From JACCZX01 sp963791315 (GTDB taxonomy: Bacteria > Pseudomonadota > Gammaproteobacteria > Burkholderiales > Burkholderiaceae_F): a DNA stretch of 64,000 nt. Positions 10,351-17,960 of the stretch are shown piece after piece; the stretch's first letter is position 1, and each line of letters begins with the position of its first letter. The stretch lies in NCBI GenBank assembly GCA_963791315.1, contig CAWBRQ010000007.1:744001-808000 (forward strand), given 5' to 3'. The notes under the pieces are model-generated. The model had not been told where the DNA came from. It saw only the letters and a list, made by a program, of their open reading frames with translations, and did no database searches. The position numbers and the translations under genes were made by a program.

Positions 10351-10563
10351 CGTCGCCGCAAGGTTTGATCGAAGTTCGGCTTTCAGCGTTGTCATGTTTC
10401 AGTTCGGCCAATTGCAGACATCTAACCAACAGCGCAAAATCCGCCGTAGGTAACCGGAGGGCCCGGTGGCCGATGCGCCTGGGGCGTCGTGCGAAGACGA
10501 GACCGTTGCGGGCACGGTTTTCGCCTCCGTGGGGGCTCTCTACTTACCTTTCAGGAGGAATCC

Positions 10564-10980
10564 ATGAAGCGAATCAGAAAAGCAATGTTTGCTGCCGCGA
10601 TCGTCTCGATCGTCACTTTCGGCGGGGGTGCGGCGTTTGGCGCCGATGTGAAGATCAACCTTTCCGGCGCGAACGAGGTTCCGCCGGTCACGACGTCGGC
10701 TAGCGGCGAGGGCACGATCTCGATCGCCGATGACGGCTCGGTGTCCGGCAGCGTCACGACCAAAGGTGTGCAGGCAACGGCGGCGCACATTCACATGGGC
10801 GCAGCCGGCAAGAACGGGCCGGTAATCGTTCCGTTCACGAAAGATGGCGACACGTTCAAGGCGCCTGCCGGAGCGAAACTCGACGCGGATCAGATGAAGG
10901 CGTTCAAGGCAGGCGACCTGTACTTCAACGTACACAGTGCAGCGAATCCGGGTGGAGAGTTGCGCGCTCAGTTGAAGTAA
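10564..10980 (+). CDS. CHRD-domain exported protein
   Basis: A signal peptide (RKAMFAAAIVSIVTFGGGAAFGA) followed by one CHRD domain of about 110 residues. It shows LSGANEVPPVTTSASGEG, ATAAHIHMGAAGKNG and GDLYFNVHSAANPGGELRAQL, the hallmarks of the chordin-type fold found in bacterial envelope proteins. The catalytic or binding role is not established for this family. A perfect AGGAGG lies 7 bases before ATG 10564. The 210 bases upstream hold no gene I can support; they are GC-rich and could fold, but I do not recognise a riboswitch. Confidence 0.88.
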   Translation: MKRIRKAMFAAAIVSIVTFGGGAAFGADVKINLSGANEVPPVTTSASGEGTISIADDGSVSGSVTTKGVQATAAHIHMGAAGKNGPVIVPFTKDGDTFKAPAGAKLDADQMKAFKAGDLYFNVHSAANPGGELRAQLK

Positions 10981-11044
10981 GGCATTGAGGTCTCAACTCG
11001 CATCACCGCGTCGAACGCAGACATTCACCCAATGTGAGTGAGCC

Positions 11045-11326
11045 ATGAAAAGTGTGTTGTATGCAGCCGTATTGGTTTTGATGGCGTTGGGTGCGTTAGC
11101 GGCAACGTCGGGAGACAGGACCGACGGCAAGAGCCTGCACGACGCAAACTGCGTGGGATGTCACGATTCCAGTGTCTACACGCGCAAGACGCGATCGGTG
11201 AGCTCCTTGGACGCCCTGAAACAACAGTTGGAAACTTGTGGCCACGCTTCAAACAAGGGTCTGACGCCAGTCGAAAAACAGCACATCATCAAATACTTGA
11301 ATGATTCGTTCTATCACTTTCGCTAG
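11045..11326 (+). CDS. Small monohaem c-type cytochrome
   Basis: 93 residues. A signal peptide ends about ALAATS and is followed by one haem-attachment motif, NCVGCHDSSVYTRK, around residue 36. The sequence SSLDALKQQLETC then HIIKYLNDSFYHF matches short class I-type cytochromes from betaproteobacteria. No Met follows the CxxCH motif, so the sixth ligand is not the usual Met (a His, or none). It is probably a soluble periplasmic electron carrier. It stands alone, 64 bp after the CHRD gene and convergent with the next gene. Confidence 0.83.
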   Translation: MKSVLYAAVLVLMALGALAATSGDRTDGKSLHDANCVGCHDSSVYTRKTRSVSSLDALKQQLETCGHASNKGLTPVEKQHIIKYLNDSFYHFR

Positions 11327-11341
11327 AGCGCGTTCGTTGGC

Positions 11342-11638
11342 TCACTCGCCCTTGTTGCGCTGAGGGAGGTGACGGCTACAAAGCATTGAGCCGTGTTCGT
11401 ATGCGTCCGGCAGCGTGCTGACTTGAACGTAATCGTCGCAGCGGCCGCACTTGTGCAGCAGTATCGGCGCAACCTGTTGATCGAAGACAACCCGTTGCTC
11501 CGGAGTCAGCGCGTCCAAACCTTTATGTAGATAGAGCCGGGCTACACCAAAGGCCGATGACAGTGGGTCGATAATTCCCATCTCGCCGAGCATGCGCAAC
11601 GCTGACATGTTGTCGCTTAGTTGGAGATCATCGCTCAT
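11342..11638 (-). CDS. Hypothetical protein with Cys/His cluster
   Basis: 98 residues, function not recognised. The N-terminal half is helical (LRMLGEMGIIDPLSSAFG, then LTPEQRVVFDQQVAPIL). The C-terminal half contains HKCGRCDDYV and SMLCSRHL, a C-x2-C and C-x2-H arrangement that could bind zinc. No signal peptide or membrane segment. It converges with the cytochrome gene, 15 bp between stops. Codon use resembles the neighbours, which supports a real gene. An inverted GCCGAG/CTCGGC pair at 11710–11729 lies upstream but lacks a T run. Confidence 0.6.
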   Translation of the reverse strand: MSDDLQLSDNMSALRMLGEMGIIDPLSSAFGVARLYLHKGLDALTPEQRVVFDQQVAPILLHKCGRCDDYVQVSTLPDAYEHGSMLCSRHLPQRNKGE

Positions 11639-11880
11639 GCCGTGCGTCCTCTTAGAACCGTATCACTCCGTTCGCTACAGGCTTCCGTAAAGTGCATCAT
11701 GGAAGGCGCGCCGAGGATATAAACTCGGCTCTCCTATGACAACCCGATAGACGGATTTTAGTTGGCGCCGCATCCGGGTTCATAAGGATTGCACTGGAAT
11801 ATCAAGGAAAATACGAGCACTTCGGCTTCCTCCTCTCCGCTAGTCATTTCCGCTTGGCGGCTAACCGTGAAGGACTAATC

Positions 11881-12082
11881 ATGACCGTCGCACGCATCAG
11901 CGAAATCAGCAGCGTCAGCAAAAAGAGCTTCGAAGACGCAATCCATCAAGGTGTCGCACGCGCCAACAAGACGTTGAAAAACGTCAAGGGTGCGTGGGTC
12001 AAGGATCAGGAAGTTAGATCGAAAAGGCAAGGTGACGGGATTCAAGGTAATCCTGAAGGTGACATTTGTCCTGACCGACTAG
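11881..12082 (+). CDS. Dodecin, one frameshift
   Basis: Small flavin-binding dodecameric storage protein. The N-terminal half (SFEDAIHQGVARANKTLKNV and KGAWVKDQEV) is unmistakable dodecin. After a frame change near 12020–12030 the other half, GKVTGFKVILKVTFVLTD, follows and ends at TAG 12080. The restored protein is about 67 residues, the usual size. The Trp of GAWVKDQ corresponds to the residue that stacks on flavin. As sequenced, the first frame runs on into the downstream DUF72 gene, an artefact of the indel. Confidence 0.85.
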
Positions 12083-12129
12083 CGAAATTCGTTGGAAGCG
12101 GCCCGCTAGGTGGCGGCGCCGGACGCGTC

Positions 12130-13040
12130 TTGCCGAAAGCAAATTCGGTATTGGTGGGCACCGCATCGTGGACCGATCCCACGCTGATTAAGTCCCGCCG
12201 GTTCTACCCGAAGGGATGTAGCTCGGCAGACGCGCGGCTACGCTATTACGCAAGCCGCTTTTCACTGGTCGAAGTCAACAGTAGTTATTACGCCTTACCC
12301 TCGGTCGAAAACTCGAAGGTGTGGGTCGAGCGCACGCCCGCGGATTTCACCTTCAACGTAAAAGCGTTTCGCCTGTTTACCGGGCATCAAACGACCGTTG
12401 ACGCGTTGCCGCCGCCAGTGCGCGACCGGCTGCCGCCAGCGATCGCGGCCAAGAAGACCATTCAGTACAAGGATGTGCCCAGTGAACCCCTGGACCTGCT
12501 GTGGCATTTTTTCATTGAAGCGCTTGAGCCGCTGAAGCAGGCTGGCAAGCTGGGGCTCGTGCACTTTCAATTCGCGCCATGGTTGACGTACTCGCCGGCA
12601 TCACGCGAGCATGTCGCGGAGTGTGCTCAGCGCTGTTCCGGTCACACGTTGTCGGTCGAGTTTCGGCACCAGACGTGGTTCAACGACGTTCACCGCGAAT
12701 ACACGTTGCGATTTGAACGCGAGCACGGTTTGGTGCACACCGTCGTTGATGCGCCGCAAGGATTCGTGAACAGTGTTGCTGCACACTGGGACGTAACGCA
12801 TCCGGAGTTCGCATTGGTTCGATTGCACGGTCGAAATGCCGCCACTTGGAATGCGAGGACTTCGGTTGCGTCGGATCGCTTCAACTACGATTACTCGGAC
12901 ATGGAGCTGGCCGCGTTAGCCGAGTCGATCAGCGACCTCGCGGCCGCGTGCCTCGCGTTCAGGTGATCTTCAATAACAACTACGAAGACCAAGGTCAGCG
13001 CAACGCGTCAACGCTGGCGCGGTTGCTTCGAGGCGCGTGA
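12130..13040 (+). CDS. DUF72 (YecE-like) protein, one frameshift
   Basis: TIM-barrel-type protein of unknown biochemical role. Family marks: VGTASWTDPTLIKS near the start, FSLVEVNSSYYALPS, FTFNVKAFRLFTGH, LGLVHFQFAPWL, SVEFRHQTWF, FALVRLHGRNAATW. After a frame change near 12960 comes the conserved end VQVIFNNNYEDQGQRNA. About 303 residues when restored. The start is uncertain: TTG 12130 is in frame and close to the first conserved residues, and no ATG lies between the dodecin stop and the conserved region. Confidence 0.8.
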
Positions 13041-13132
13041 GCCTGTATCGCTTCGAAGCAGCAAAAGAGTTAATCTTGTTGGTGCCGCAGGCGCTGCTCT
13101 AACTTCAACTTTCACAGGGGCGAAACAAGAAA

Positions 13133-15103
13133 ATGGGCAACATCGAATCAGTCTCGCACGAACAGCGAGTGTTTCCGCCGAGCCCAGAATTTGTGCGACA
13201 GGCCAACGTGTCCGGCATCGGCGCGTACCAGGCGCTGTGCGACGAGGCGGAAAAGGATTTCAGCGGTTTCTGGGCGCGGCTTGCGCGTGAAAACCTCGAA
13301 TGGAGCAAGCCCTTTTCGCAAGTGCTCGATGAATCGAAGGCGCCGTTTTACAAATGGTTCGCAGACGGTGAGTTGAACGCTTCGTACAACTGTCTGGATC
13401 GCAATCTCAAGAACGGCAACGCCGACAAAGTCGCGATCATTTTCGAGGCCGACGACGGCAAGGTCACGAAGATTACGTATCGCGAGCTGCACGCGAAGGT
13501 GTGCCAGCTCGCCAACGGCATCAAGGCGCTCGGACACGCGAATGGCGAGCGCGCGATCATCTACATGCCGATGTCGATCGAAGCGGTCGTTGCAATGCAG
13601 GCTTGCGCGCGGCTCGGCATTACGCACTCAGTCGTGTTTGGCGGCTTCTCCGCCAAGAGTGTGCAGGAACGGGTCATCGATGCCGGCGCCACGTTGATCA
13701 TTGCCGCCGACGAGCAGATGCGGGGTGGCAAGGCGATCGCGCTGAAGGCGGCAATCGACGATGCTTTTGCGATGGGCGGCTGCGACAAGGTGCGCAATGT
13801 GATCGTCTATCGGCGCACCGGTGGCAAGGTCGCGTGGACCGAAGGCCGCGACAAATGGCTGCATGACGTGATGGCGAAGCAGCCCAGCACATGCGATCCG
13901 GTGCCGGTCAACGCGGAGCATCCGCTGTTCATTCTGTACACGTCGGGCTCGACCGGCAAGCCGAAGGGCGTGCAGCATTCGACCGGCGGCTATCTACTTT
14001 GGGCCGCGGTGACGATGAAGTGGGTGTTCGACATCAAGCCGTCGGATGTCTTCTGGTGCACGGCTGACGTCGGCTGGGTGACGGGTCACACCTACGTCTG
14101 CTACGGCCCGCTGGCAGTCGGTGCGACCGAAGTGATTTTCGAAGGTGTACCGACCTACCCAGACGCGGGGCGCTTTTGGAAGATGTGCCAGGACCACGGC
14201 GTCACGGTGTTCTATACCGCACCGACTGCGATACGTTCGTTGATCAAAGCGGGTGGCGAGTTACCGAAGAAATACGATTTGTCCAAGCTGCGCGTACTCG
14301 GCACGGTCGGCGAGCCAATCAATCCTGAAGCATGGATGTGGTATTACACCGTGGTGGGCCAGTCACGCTGTCCGGTTGTCGACACGTTCTGGCAAACCGA
14401 AACCGGCGGCCACGTGATTTCGCCGCTGCCGGGTGCAACGCCGCTGGTACCGGGCTCGTGCACGCTGCCGCTGCCAGGAATCATGGCGGCGGTGGTCGAT
14501 GAAGCGGGCCATGACGTGCCGAACGGTCAAGGCGGATTACTGGTCATCAAGCGGCCATGGCCTGCCATGATTCGGACGATCTGGGGAGATCCGGAGCGAT
14601 ATAAAAAGTCTTATTACCCAGAGGAGCTGGGCGGCAAGTTGTATCTCGCAGGTGATGGCTCGGTGCGCGACAAGGACACCGGCTACTTCACGATCATGGG
14701 CCGCATCGACGACGTGTTGAATGTCTCCGGCCATCGCATGGGTACGATGGAAATCGAGTCAGCTCTGGTTGCCAACTCGTTGGTCGCAGAAGCCGCGGTG
14801 GTGGGCCGGCCGGATGAGCTGACCGGAGAAAGTATTTGCGCGTTTGTCGTATTGAAACAGGCGCGCCCGAACGGGGAAGAGGGGCAAAAGATCGCGAAGC
14901 AACTACGCGATTGGGTCGGCAAAGAAATCGGAGCGATAGCGAAGCCGAAGGACATTCGCTTCGGAGACAACCTGCCGAAGACACGCTCCGGAAAAATCAT
15001 GCGTCGCTTGTTGCGCGCGATCGCGCGCGGCGAAGAGATCACGCAGGACGTGTCGACCCTGGAGAACCCCGCGATACTGGAGCAGCTGAAAGTTACGCTG
15101 TAG
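13133..15103 (+). CDS. acs: Acetyl-CoA synthetase
   Basis: AMP-forming ligase: acetate + ATP + CoA to acetyl-CoA. 656 residues, complete. The ACAS N-terminal domain is followed by the P-loop YTSGSTGKPKGVQ, the acetyl-pocket region FWCTADVGWVTGHTYV, DTFWQTETGGH and GRIDDVLNVSGHRMGT. The C-terminal PKTRSGKIMRRLLR carries the Lys that is the usual target of acetylation control. An AGGGG ribosome site lies about 14 bases before ATG 13133. It stands as a single unit and is followed 13 bp later by a tRNA-Ser. Confidence 0.96.
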   Translation: MGNIESVSHEQRVFPPSPEFVRQANVSGIGAYQALCDEAEKDFSGFWARLARENLEWSKPFSQVLDESKAPFYKWFADGELNASYNCLDRNLKNGNADKVAIIFEADDGKVTKITYRELHAKVCQLANGIKALGHANGERAIIYMPMSIEAVVAMQACARLGITHSVVFGGFSAKSVQERVIDAGATLIIAADEQMRGGKAIALKAAIDDAFAMGGCDKVRNVIVYRRTGGKVAWTEGRDKWLHDVMAKQPSTCDPVPVNAEHPLFILYTSGSTGKPKGVQHSTGGYLLWAAVTMKWVFDIKPSDVFWCTADVGWVTGHTYVCYGPLAVGATEVIFEGVPTYPDAGRFWKMCQDHGVTVFYTAPTAIRSLIKAGGELPKKYDLSKLRVLGTVGEPINPEAWMWYYTVVGQSRCPVVDTFWQTETGGHVISPLPGATPLVPGSCTLPLPGIMAAVVDEAGHDVPNGQGGLLVIKRPWPAMIRTIWGDPERYKKSYYPEELGGKLYLAGDGSVRDKDTGYFTIMGRIDDVLNVSGHRMGTMEIESALVANSLVAEAAVVGRPDELTGESICAFVVLKQARPNGEEGQKIAKQLRDWVGKEIGAIAKPKDIRFGDNLPKTRSGKIMRRLLRAIARGEEITQDVSTLENPAILEQLKVTL

Positions 15104-15116
15104 TTATTGATCTACC

Positions 15117-15207
15117 GGAGAGATGGCCGAGCGGTCGAAGGCGCACGCCTGGAAAGTGTGTATAGGTCATAAGCCTATCGTGGGTTCGAATCCCACTCTC
15201 TCCGCCA
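15117..15207 (+). tRNA. tRNA-Ser (anticodon GGA)
   Basis: A 91-nt class II tRNA. Acceptor GGAGAGA pairs with TCTCTCC, then G discriminator and CCA. The loop CTGGAAA gives anticodon GGA on a CACGC/GTGTG stem. A long variable arm and the T arm GGGTTCGAATCCC are present. The accessory-looking genes that follow make its 3' end a plausible integration point, though I found no repeated tRNA end downstream. Confidence 0.97.
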
Positions 15208-15353
15208 ATACAACTTAATAATCAATGGACTTTATAACAGTTCCTACCCCATCTGCGCGTTCCATCTAAGTATTGAGACCAGTCCCAAGGCAAAGCCGCC
15301 ATAAGCGAGTTAAAAGGCTCGCATTGGCCTACTACAACGGTAGACGATTTCAG

Positions 15354-15554
15354 ATGAGTAAGTTAACCGAGTGGTTTCCGGCGACTGTCCATCCAGTTCG
15401 CAGCGGCTTCTACGAGCTAGACACCGCCGACATGTTGCACTTCGATACGCACACGCGAACGTGGGGCGTCTGGTTTCCGCAGCAACCAAGCGTGCGACGT
15501 GTGATGCACATCGGATCGCACTTGCGCTGGCGTGGGCTTGCAGGGCAGCCCTGA
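15354..15554 (+). CDS. Small hypothetical protein
   Basis: 66 residues. Reads LTEWFPATVHPVRSGFYELD then TWGVWFPQQPS and LRWRGLAGQP. This W-[FY]-P...P-x-R-x-G-x-Y-E pattern with a late W-x-GL resembles small phage- or island-associated proteins that I know only as hypothetical. No catalytic motif, signal peptide or membrane segment. ATG 15354 is the first in-frame ATG. Confidence 0.55.
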   Translation: MSKLTEWFPATVHPVRSGFYELDTADMLHFDTHTRTWGVWFPQQPSVRRVMHIGSHLRWRGLAGQP

Positions 15555-15567
15555 ACCCGGACCGCAA

Positions 15568-15732
15568 ATGCAGACTCGTTTGTCCCGTGTCGAAGTAATG
15601 CTAGCGATCAGCTGCGCGTTGGGCGTCGCTGCCTGGTTTGGCGAGTCCAAACTATGGGGCTACGCGTTCTTCGCGTCTCTTGGTTTATTTGTTCTGGTGC
15701 TCGTGGTGAGCCTGTTTAAGCGCAAGCGATAA
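15568..15732 (+). CDS. Small two-helix membrane protein
   Basis: 54 residues. Hydrophobic segments VEVMLAISCALGVAAWFG and GYAFFASLGLFVLVLVVSLF, ending in the basic tail KRKR, indicate an inner-membrane protein with cytoplasmic C-terminus. Function unknown. It follows the 66-residue gene by 13 bp and precedes a 39-codon Cys-rich frame by 12 bp, so the three may be one transcript. Confidence 0.5.
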   Translation: MQTRLSRVEVMLAISCALGVAAWFGESKLWGYAFFASLGLFVLVLVVSLFKRKR

Positions 15733-15744
15733 AGCGGTACACGC

Positions 15745-15864
15745 ATGAACTGCCTGTTCTGCGAAGACAAGCTATTCGTTTGCGAAAGATGCGAGGCTCC
15801 TTCGCGCCCACGGCTACTGCCATATGCGAGACAGCGGACACGCGCTCCTACCAAAGGCGTTTGA
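15745..15864 (+). CDS. Tiny Cys-rich protein (possible zinc ribbon)
   Basis: 39 codons from ATG 15745 to TGA 15862. The N-terminal MNCLFCEDKLFVCERCEAP holds two C-x2-C pairs nine residues apart, the spacing of a small zinc knuckle. The rest is basic (RPRLLPYARQRTRAPTKG). It overlaps the 3' end of the minus-strand gene by 17 bases. Too short for confidence. The C-x2-C pairs and the tight packing behind the previous two genes are the only support. Confidence 0.4.
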   Translation: MNCLFCEDKLFVCERCEAPSRPRLLPYARQRTRAPTKGV

Positions 15865-16550
15865 TTGACTTCTTCATTCTTGTGCTCCTCGTTCTAATTT
15901 GGAAGGACGCGGGGTCGAAACCGCAGACCTCGCTTAGCGGCGTGTCAAGTTTCACTTCATAGACGTGACGCGAGGCTGCCAACTCGAACTTGCGTCTATG
16001 CATGAAGCGCTCCCGTGTATTAGCAACCGCCAGCGCAATCTCGTTCAGCCGATAGCTCAGCGGCGGCGGTTCGACGGTATGCATAAAGCATCGACCGCCT
16101 TCATCGTCTTTTCAGTGGCTAGCACCTTGGCATCGGCTGCGCTGATTGCGGCTGCACCTGCGGTTACAGTTTGCTGGCGCTGCGAACGCTACCTGGCGTG
16201 CGGCTGCAACTGCCCGCCGTGACGAACCGAAGGTATGCTCGACCCATATTTCCACATCATCGCGCAAGCCATTCTTGTTGGCGTCGATGAATTGCATGCG
16301 AGCAGCCTTACCAGGATCGGGCGGCAGCTTTGCCAAGTACGCAGGTATGCAGTCAGTCGGCGCGGCAACGATCGGGTCGACGGGTGATGTGCAGATCGGC
16401 TTCCCGAGCTTCGGCGCAGATGTCGGCGCGGTGAGTCCAAACGCAGACGTCACGGCTGCGCGTCGGTCCGGGTCAAGCGCAAGCCACGCGAACAGCACGA
16501 CCGCCAACAACAGCGAGACCGACCGCCGCTACCCACCATTTGCGCTTCAT
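15848..16550 (-). CDS. Exported hypothetical protein with DxNxNG acidic loop, three frameshifts
   Basis: Not recognised by name. Restored, it starts at ATG 16550 (MKRKWWVAAVGLA) with a signal-anchor whose frame changes near 16515 into LLAVVLFAWLALDPD. It continues with LPPDPGKAARMQFIDANKNG and LRDDVEIWVEHTFG. It changes frame near 16175 to AADAKVLATEKTMKAVDALC and near 16085 to LNEIALAVANTRERF, ending FELAASRHVYEVKL and VCGFDPAS. The D-x-N-x-NGLRDDVE loop with a late F-D-P belongs to a family of lipoprotein-like or exported unknowns whose usual form is DxDxDGxRDDV. The continuous family logic through three shifts argues for indels or recent decay. Confidence 0.5.
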
Positions 16551-16660
16551 CGTTGTCCCGTCCCCTAGAGCAGCGCGCTGCCGATATGGAATGTCCTACT
16601 GTTGGCGGCAAATACTATCGTTCAATCGGACGAGACTGTGGCCGCGCTTCCCCTGCGAGT

Positions 16661-16710
16661 CAACGGAGGCACCCGGAGGACAACGGAGGCGCACGGAGGA
16701 TGACGGAGGC
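16661..16710 (+). repeat. Five tandem 10-bp units, consensus NNACGGAGGN
   Basis: Exactly five consecutive decamers: caacggaggc, acccggagga, caacggaggc, gcacggagga, tgacggaggc. Each carries CGGAGG in phase. The plus strand therefore shows five Shine–Dalgarno-like GGAGG boxes, and the minus strand five CCTCC boxes (the anti-SD core). The array ends at the stop codon of a small minus-strand gene. Upstream (16551–16660) I see no gene. Confidence 0.85.
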
Positions 16711-16893
16711 TACGGATTGCCCGCCATGCGCGCGATCAGGTCGGCTTCCTTTAGTTTCTCGTCGGCCCAGTCCTTCAGCACGAGGCGCACGAATCTCGAT
16801 TCGATCAACGCTCTTGTAGATGGCGACGGCATCAACCACGTCCACGACGTAACGGGGCACGAGGCCGCGCAATTCGACTGGATCCTGCGTCAT
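16710..16893 (-). CDS. Small hypothetical protein, one frameshift
   Basis: Restored to about 60 residues. ATG 16893 begins MTQDPVELRGLVPRYVVDVV and then DAVAIYKSVD. After a shift near 16795 it ends SRFVRLVLKDWADEKLKEAD and LIARMAGNP at TAG 16710. The latter half (LREWADDKLREADLIARL-like) is a pattern I associate with small phage or island proteins of betaproteobacteria, function unknown. Its ATG overlaps the TAA of the preceding gene (TAATG). Confidence 0.5.
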
Positions 16894-17108
16894 TAGGGCA
16901 CGTCGCGGGGCTCGTCCGCATCCACGATCGGGGCGAAATCCACGGGCTGTTGTCGAAACGCGCGGCGGTAGTGCTCGACAACGGACGCACTGGTCTGCGA
17001 TGCGCTGCTCTCTGATGGTGGCACGTACTTCGCATCTGTGCGGATCAGCTGCGCTTCGAAGGCGTTGGCGCATTCGGCACAGCCATTGCGGTGCGGCCAG
17101 GCGAGCAG
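16893..17108 (-). CDS. Small hypothetical protein, start unclear
   Basis: About 71 codons ending at TAA 16893. Reads LAWPHRNGCAECANAFEAQL, then IRTDAKYVPPSE and VVEHYRRAFRQQPVDFAPIV. There is a C-x2-C pair. No ATG, GTG or TTG occurs between the previous in-frame stop (TAA at 17136) and this text. A CTG at 17108 is the only near-cognate start, so either it uses that, or an indel has removed the real start. It is sandwiched in phase between the 43-residue gene and the 60-residue gene, suggesting one small operon. Confidence 0.42.
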   Translation of the reverse strand: MLAWPHRNGCAECANAFEAQLIRTDAKYVPPSESSASQTSASVVEHYRRAFRQQPVDFAPIVDADEPRDVP

Positions 17109-17127
17109 AAAGGGCGTTAGGTGCGCG

Positions 17128-17155
17128 ACGGCCTTTTAGGGCCGTTTGTTTTTTT
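17128..17155 (+). terminator. Intrinsic terminator, plus strand
   Basis: ACGGCC, loop TTTTAG, GGCCGT, then TTGTTTTTTT: a perfect 6-bp GC-rich stem followed directly by a T-rich tract. It reads only on the plus strand and overlaps the stop of the minus-strand 43-residue gene. No plus-strand protein gene ends nearby. Confidence 0.65.
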
Positions 17156-17267
17156 GATGTCCGGTCTTTTGGGCAGACGACTTCGAATCGCCACTCGAAA
17201 TGTATTTGCGTACTAGCTGACCGGTCTTGGCATCGCGGTAAACCGCCCAAGCAGGGGTGGGGTGCAT
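17136..17267 (-). CDS. Small basic hypothetical protein
   Basis: 43 residues, ATG 17267 to TAA 17136. Reads MHPTPAWAVYRDAKTGQLVR, then KYISSGDSKSSAQKTGHQKN and KRP. The AVYRDAKTGQ(L/F)V core followed by a Lys-rich tail is a pattern of short phage-associated or small regulatory-type proteins whose function I do not know. No upstream ribosome site is strong. It would be the first gene of a three-gene minus-strand cluster ending at the 10-bp repeat. The stretch 17268–17437 upstream holds no gene I can see. Confidence 0.5.
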   Translation of the reverse strand: MHPTPAWAVYRDAKTGQLVRKYISSGDSKSSAQKTGHQKNKRP

Positions 17268-17437
17268 GGTATGTAAATCGTGTTAGCGAACCCCATCATT
17301 TACAACTCTCGCGTGCCCGAATCGGCAATATATGTGGCACGCGCGATTCATTTTTTTGCAGGTGAAAAGCGGCTATTGGCTGGCGGGCATATGCATTGCC
17401 GGTGGGTTCGACCTTTTCACCGATCACAAGGACCATC

Positions 17438-17959
17438 ATGCCCAGCCCATCCTCGAAGGCGGTAACCGCCGCAGCCCACATCGACGCGATTGACCTCCTA
17501 CTGGCAGACCATCGCAACGTCGAAAGGCTGTTCAAGCAGTACGAAAAGCTCGTTGAAGACGAAGGGAGCTACAACGAGAAGGAGGCTCTGGCGGCGACAA
17601 TATGCGCCGAGCTCACGGTTCACACACAGATAGAGGAAGAAATTTTCTATCCCGCGGCGCGCGACATCCTCGATGAAGAAGATCTAGTCGACGAGGCGGT
17701 GGTCGAGCACGCGAGCGCGAAGGATCTGATTGCGCAACTGGCCGACATGTCGCCTGACGATGATCTCTACGACGCGAAGATCAAGGTGCTGAGCGAGTTA
17801 ATCGAGCACCACGTCGAGGAAGAAGAAGACGAAATGTTCCCAAAGCTAAAGAAAGCGAGGCTCGACACAGCAACGCTTGGCCCGCAAATGGCGGAGCGCA
17901 AAGAGGAACTGGTTGAGGAGTTGGGAATCGGCGCCGAAGTTACACAAGATCGCGAGTAA
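17438..17959 (+). CDS. Hemerythrin HHE-domain protein
   Basis: 173 residues. The non-haem diiron or oxygen-binding four-helix bundle is shown by the spaced His/Glu ligands: LLLADHRNVERLFKQYE, ELTVHTQIEEEIFYPA, VEHASAKDLIAQL and IEHHVEEEEDEMFPKL. The tail is highly acidic (AERKEELVEELG). An AAGGA box lies about 7 bases before ATG 17438. Likely soluble; proposed roles in the family are oxygen or NO sensing, iron storage and repair. It converges with the PaiB-like gene, with 1 bp between stops. Confidence 0.88.
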   Translation: MPSPSSKAVTAAAHIDAIDLLLADHRNVERLFKQYEKLVEDEGSYNEKEALAATICAELTVHTQIEEEIFYPAARDILDEEDLVDEAVVEHASAKDLIAQLADMSPDDDLYDAKIKVLSELIEHHVEEEEDEMFPKLKKARLDTATLGPQMAERKEELVEELGIGAEVTQDRE

Positions 17960-17960
17960 C

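Noticed and set aside
10351..10563. Possible riboswitch in the CHRD gene leader
   Set aside because: The leader is GC-rich and can form helices, but I could not match it to any known riboswitch core.
11710..11729. GCCGAG/CTCGGC hairpin as a terminator
   Set aside because: No T run on either strand, and no gene end close by on the matching strand.
9629..15207. Mobile element bounded by the two tRNA-Ser genes
   Set aside because: The two tRNAs are different isoacceptors, and the genes between (pilin, dodecin, acs) are ordinary chromosomal genes without mobility functions; similarity of the tRNA ends is expected for tRNA-Ser.
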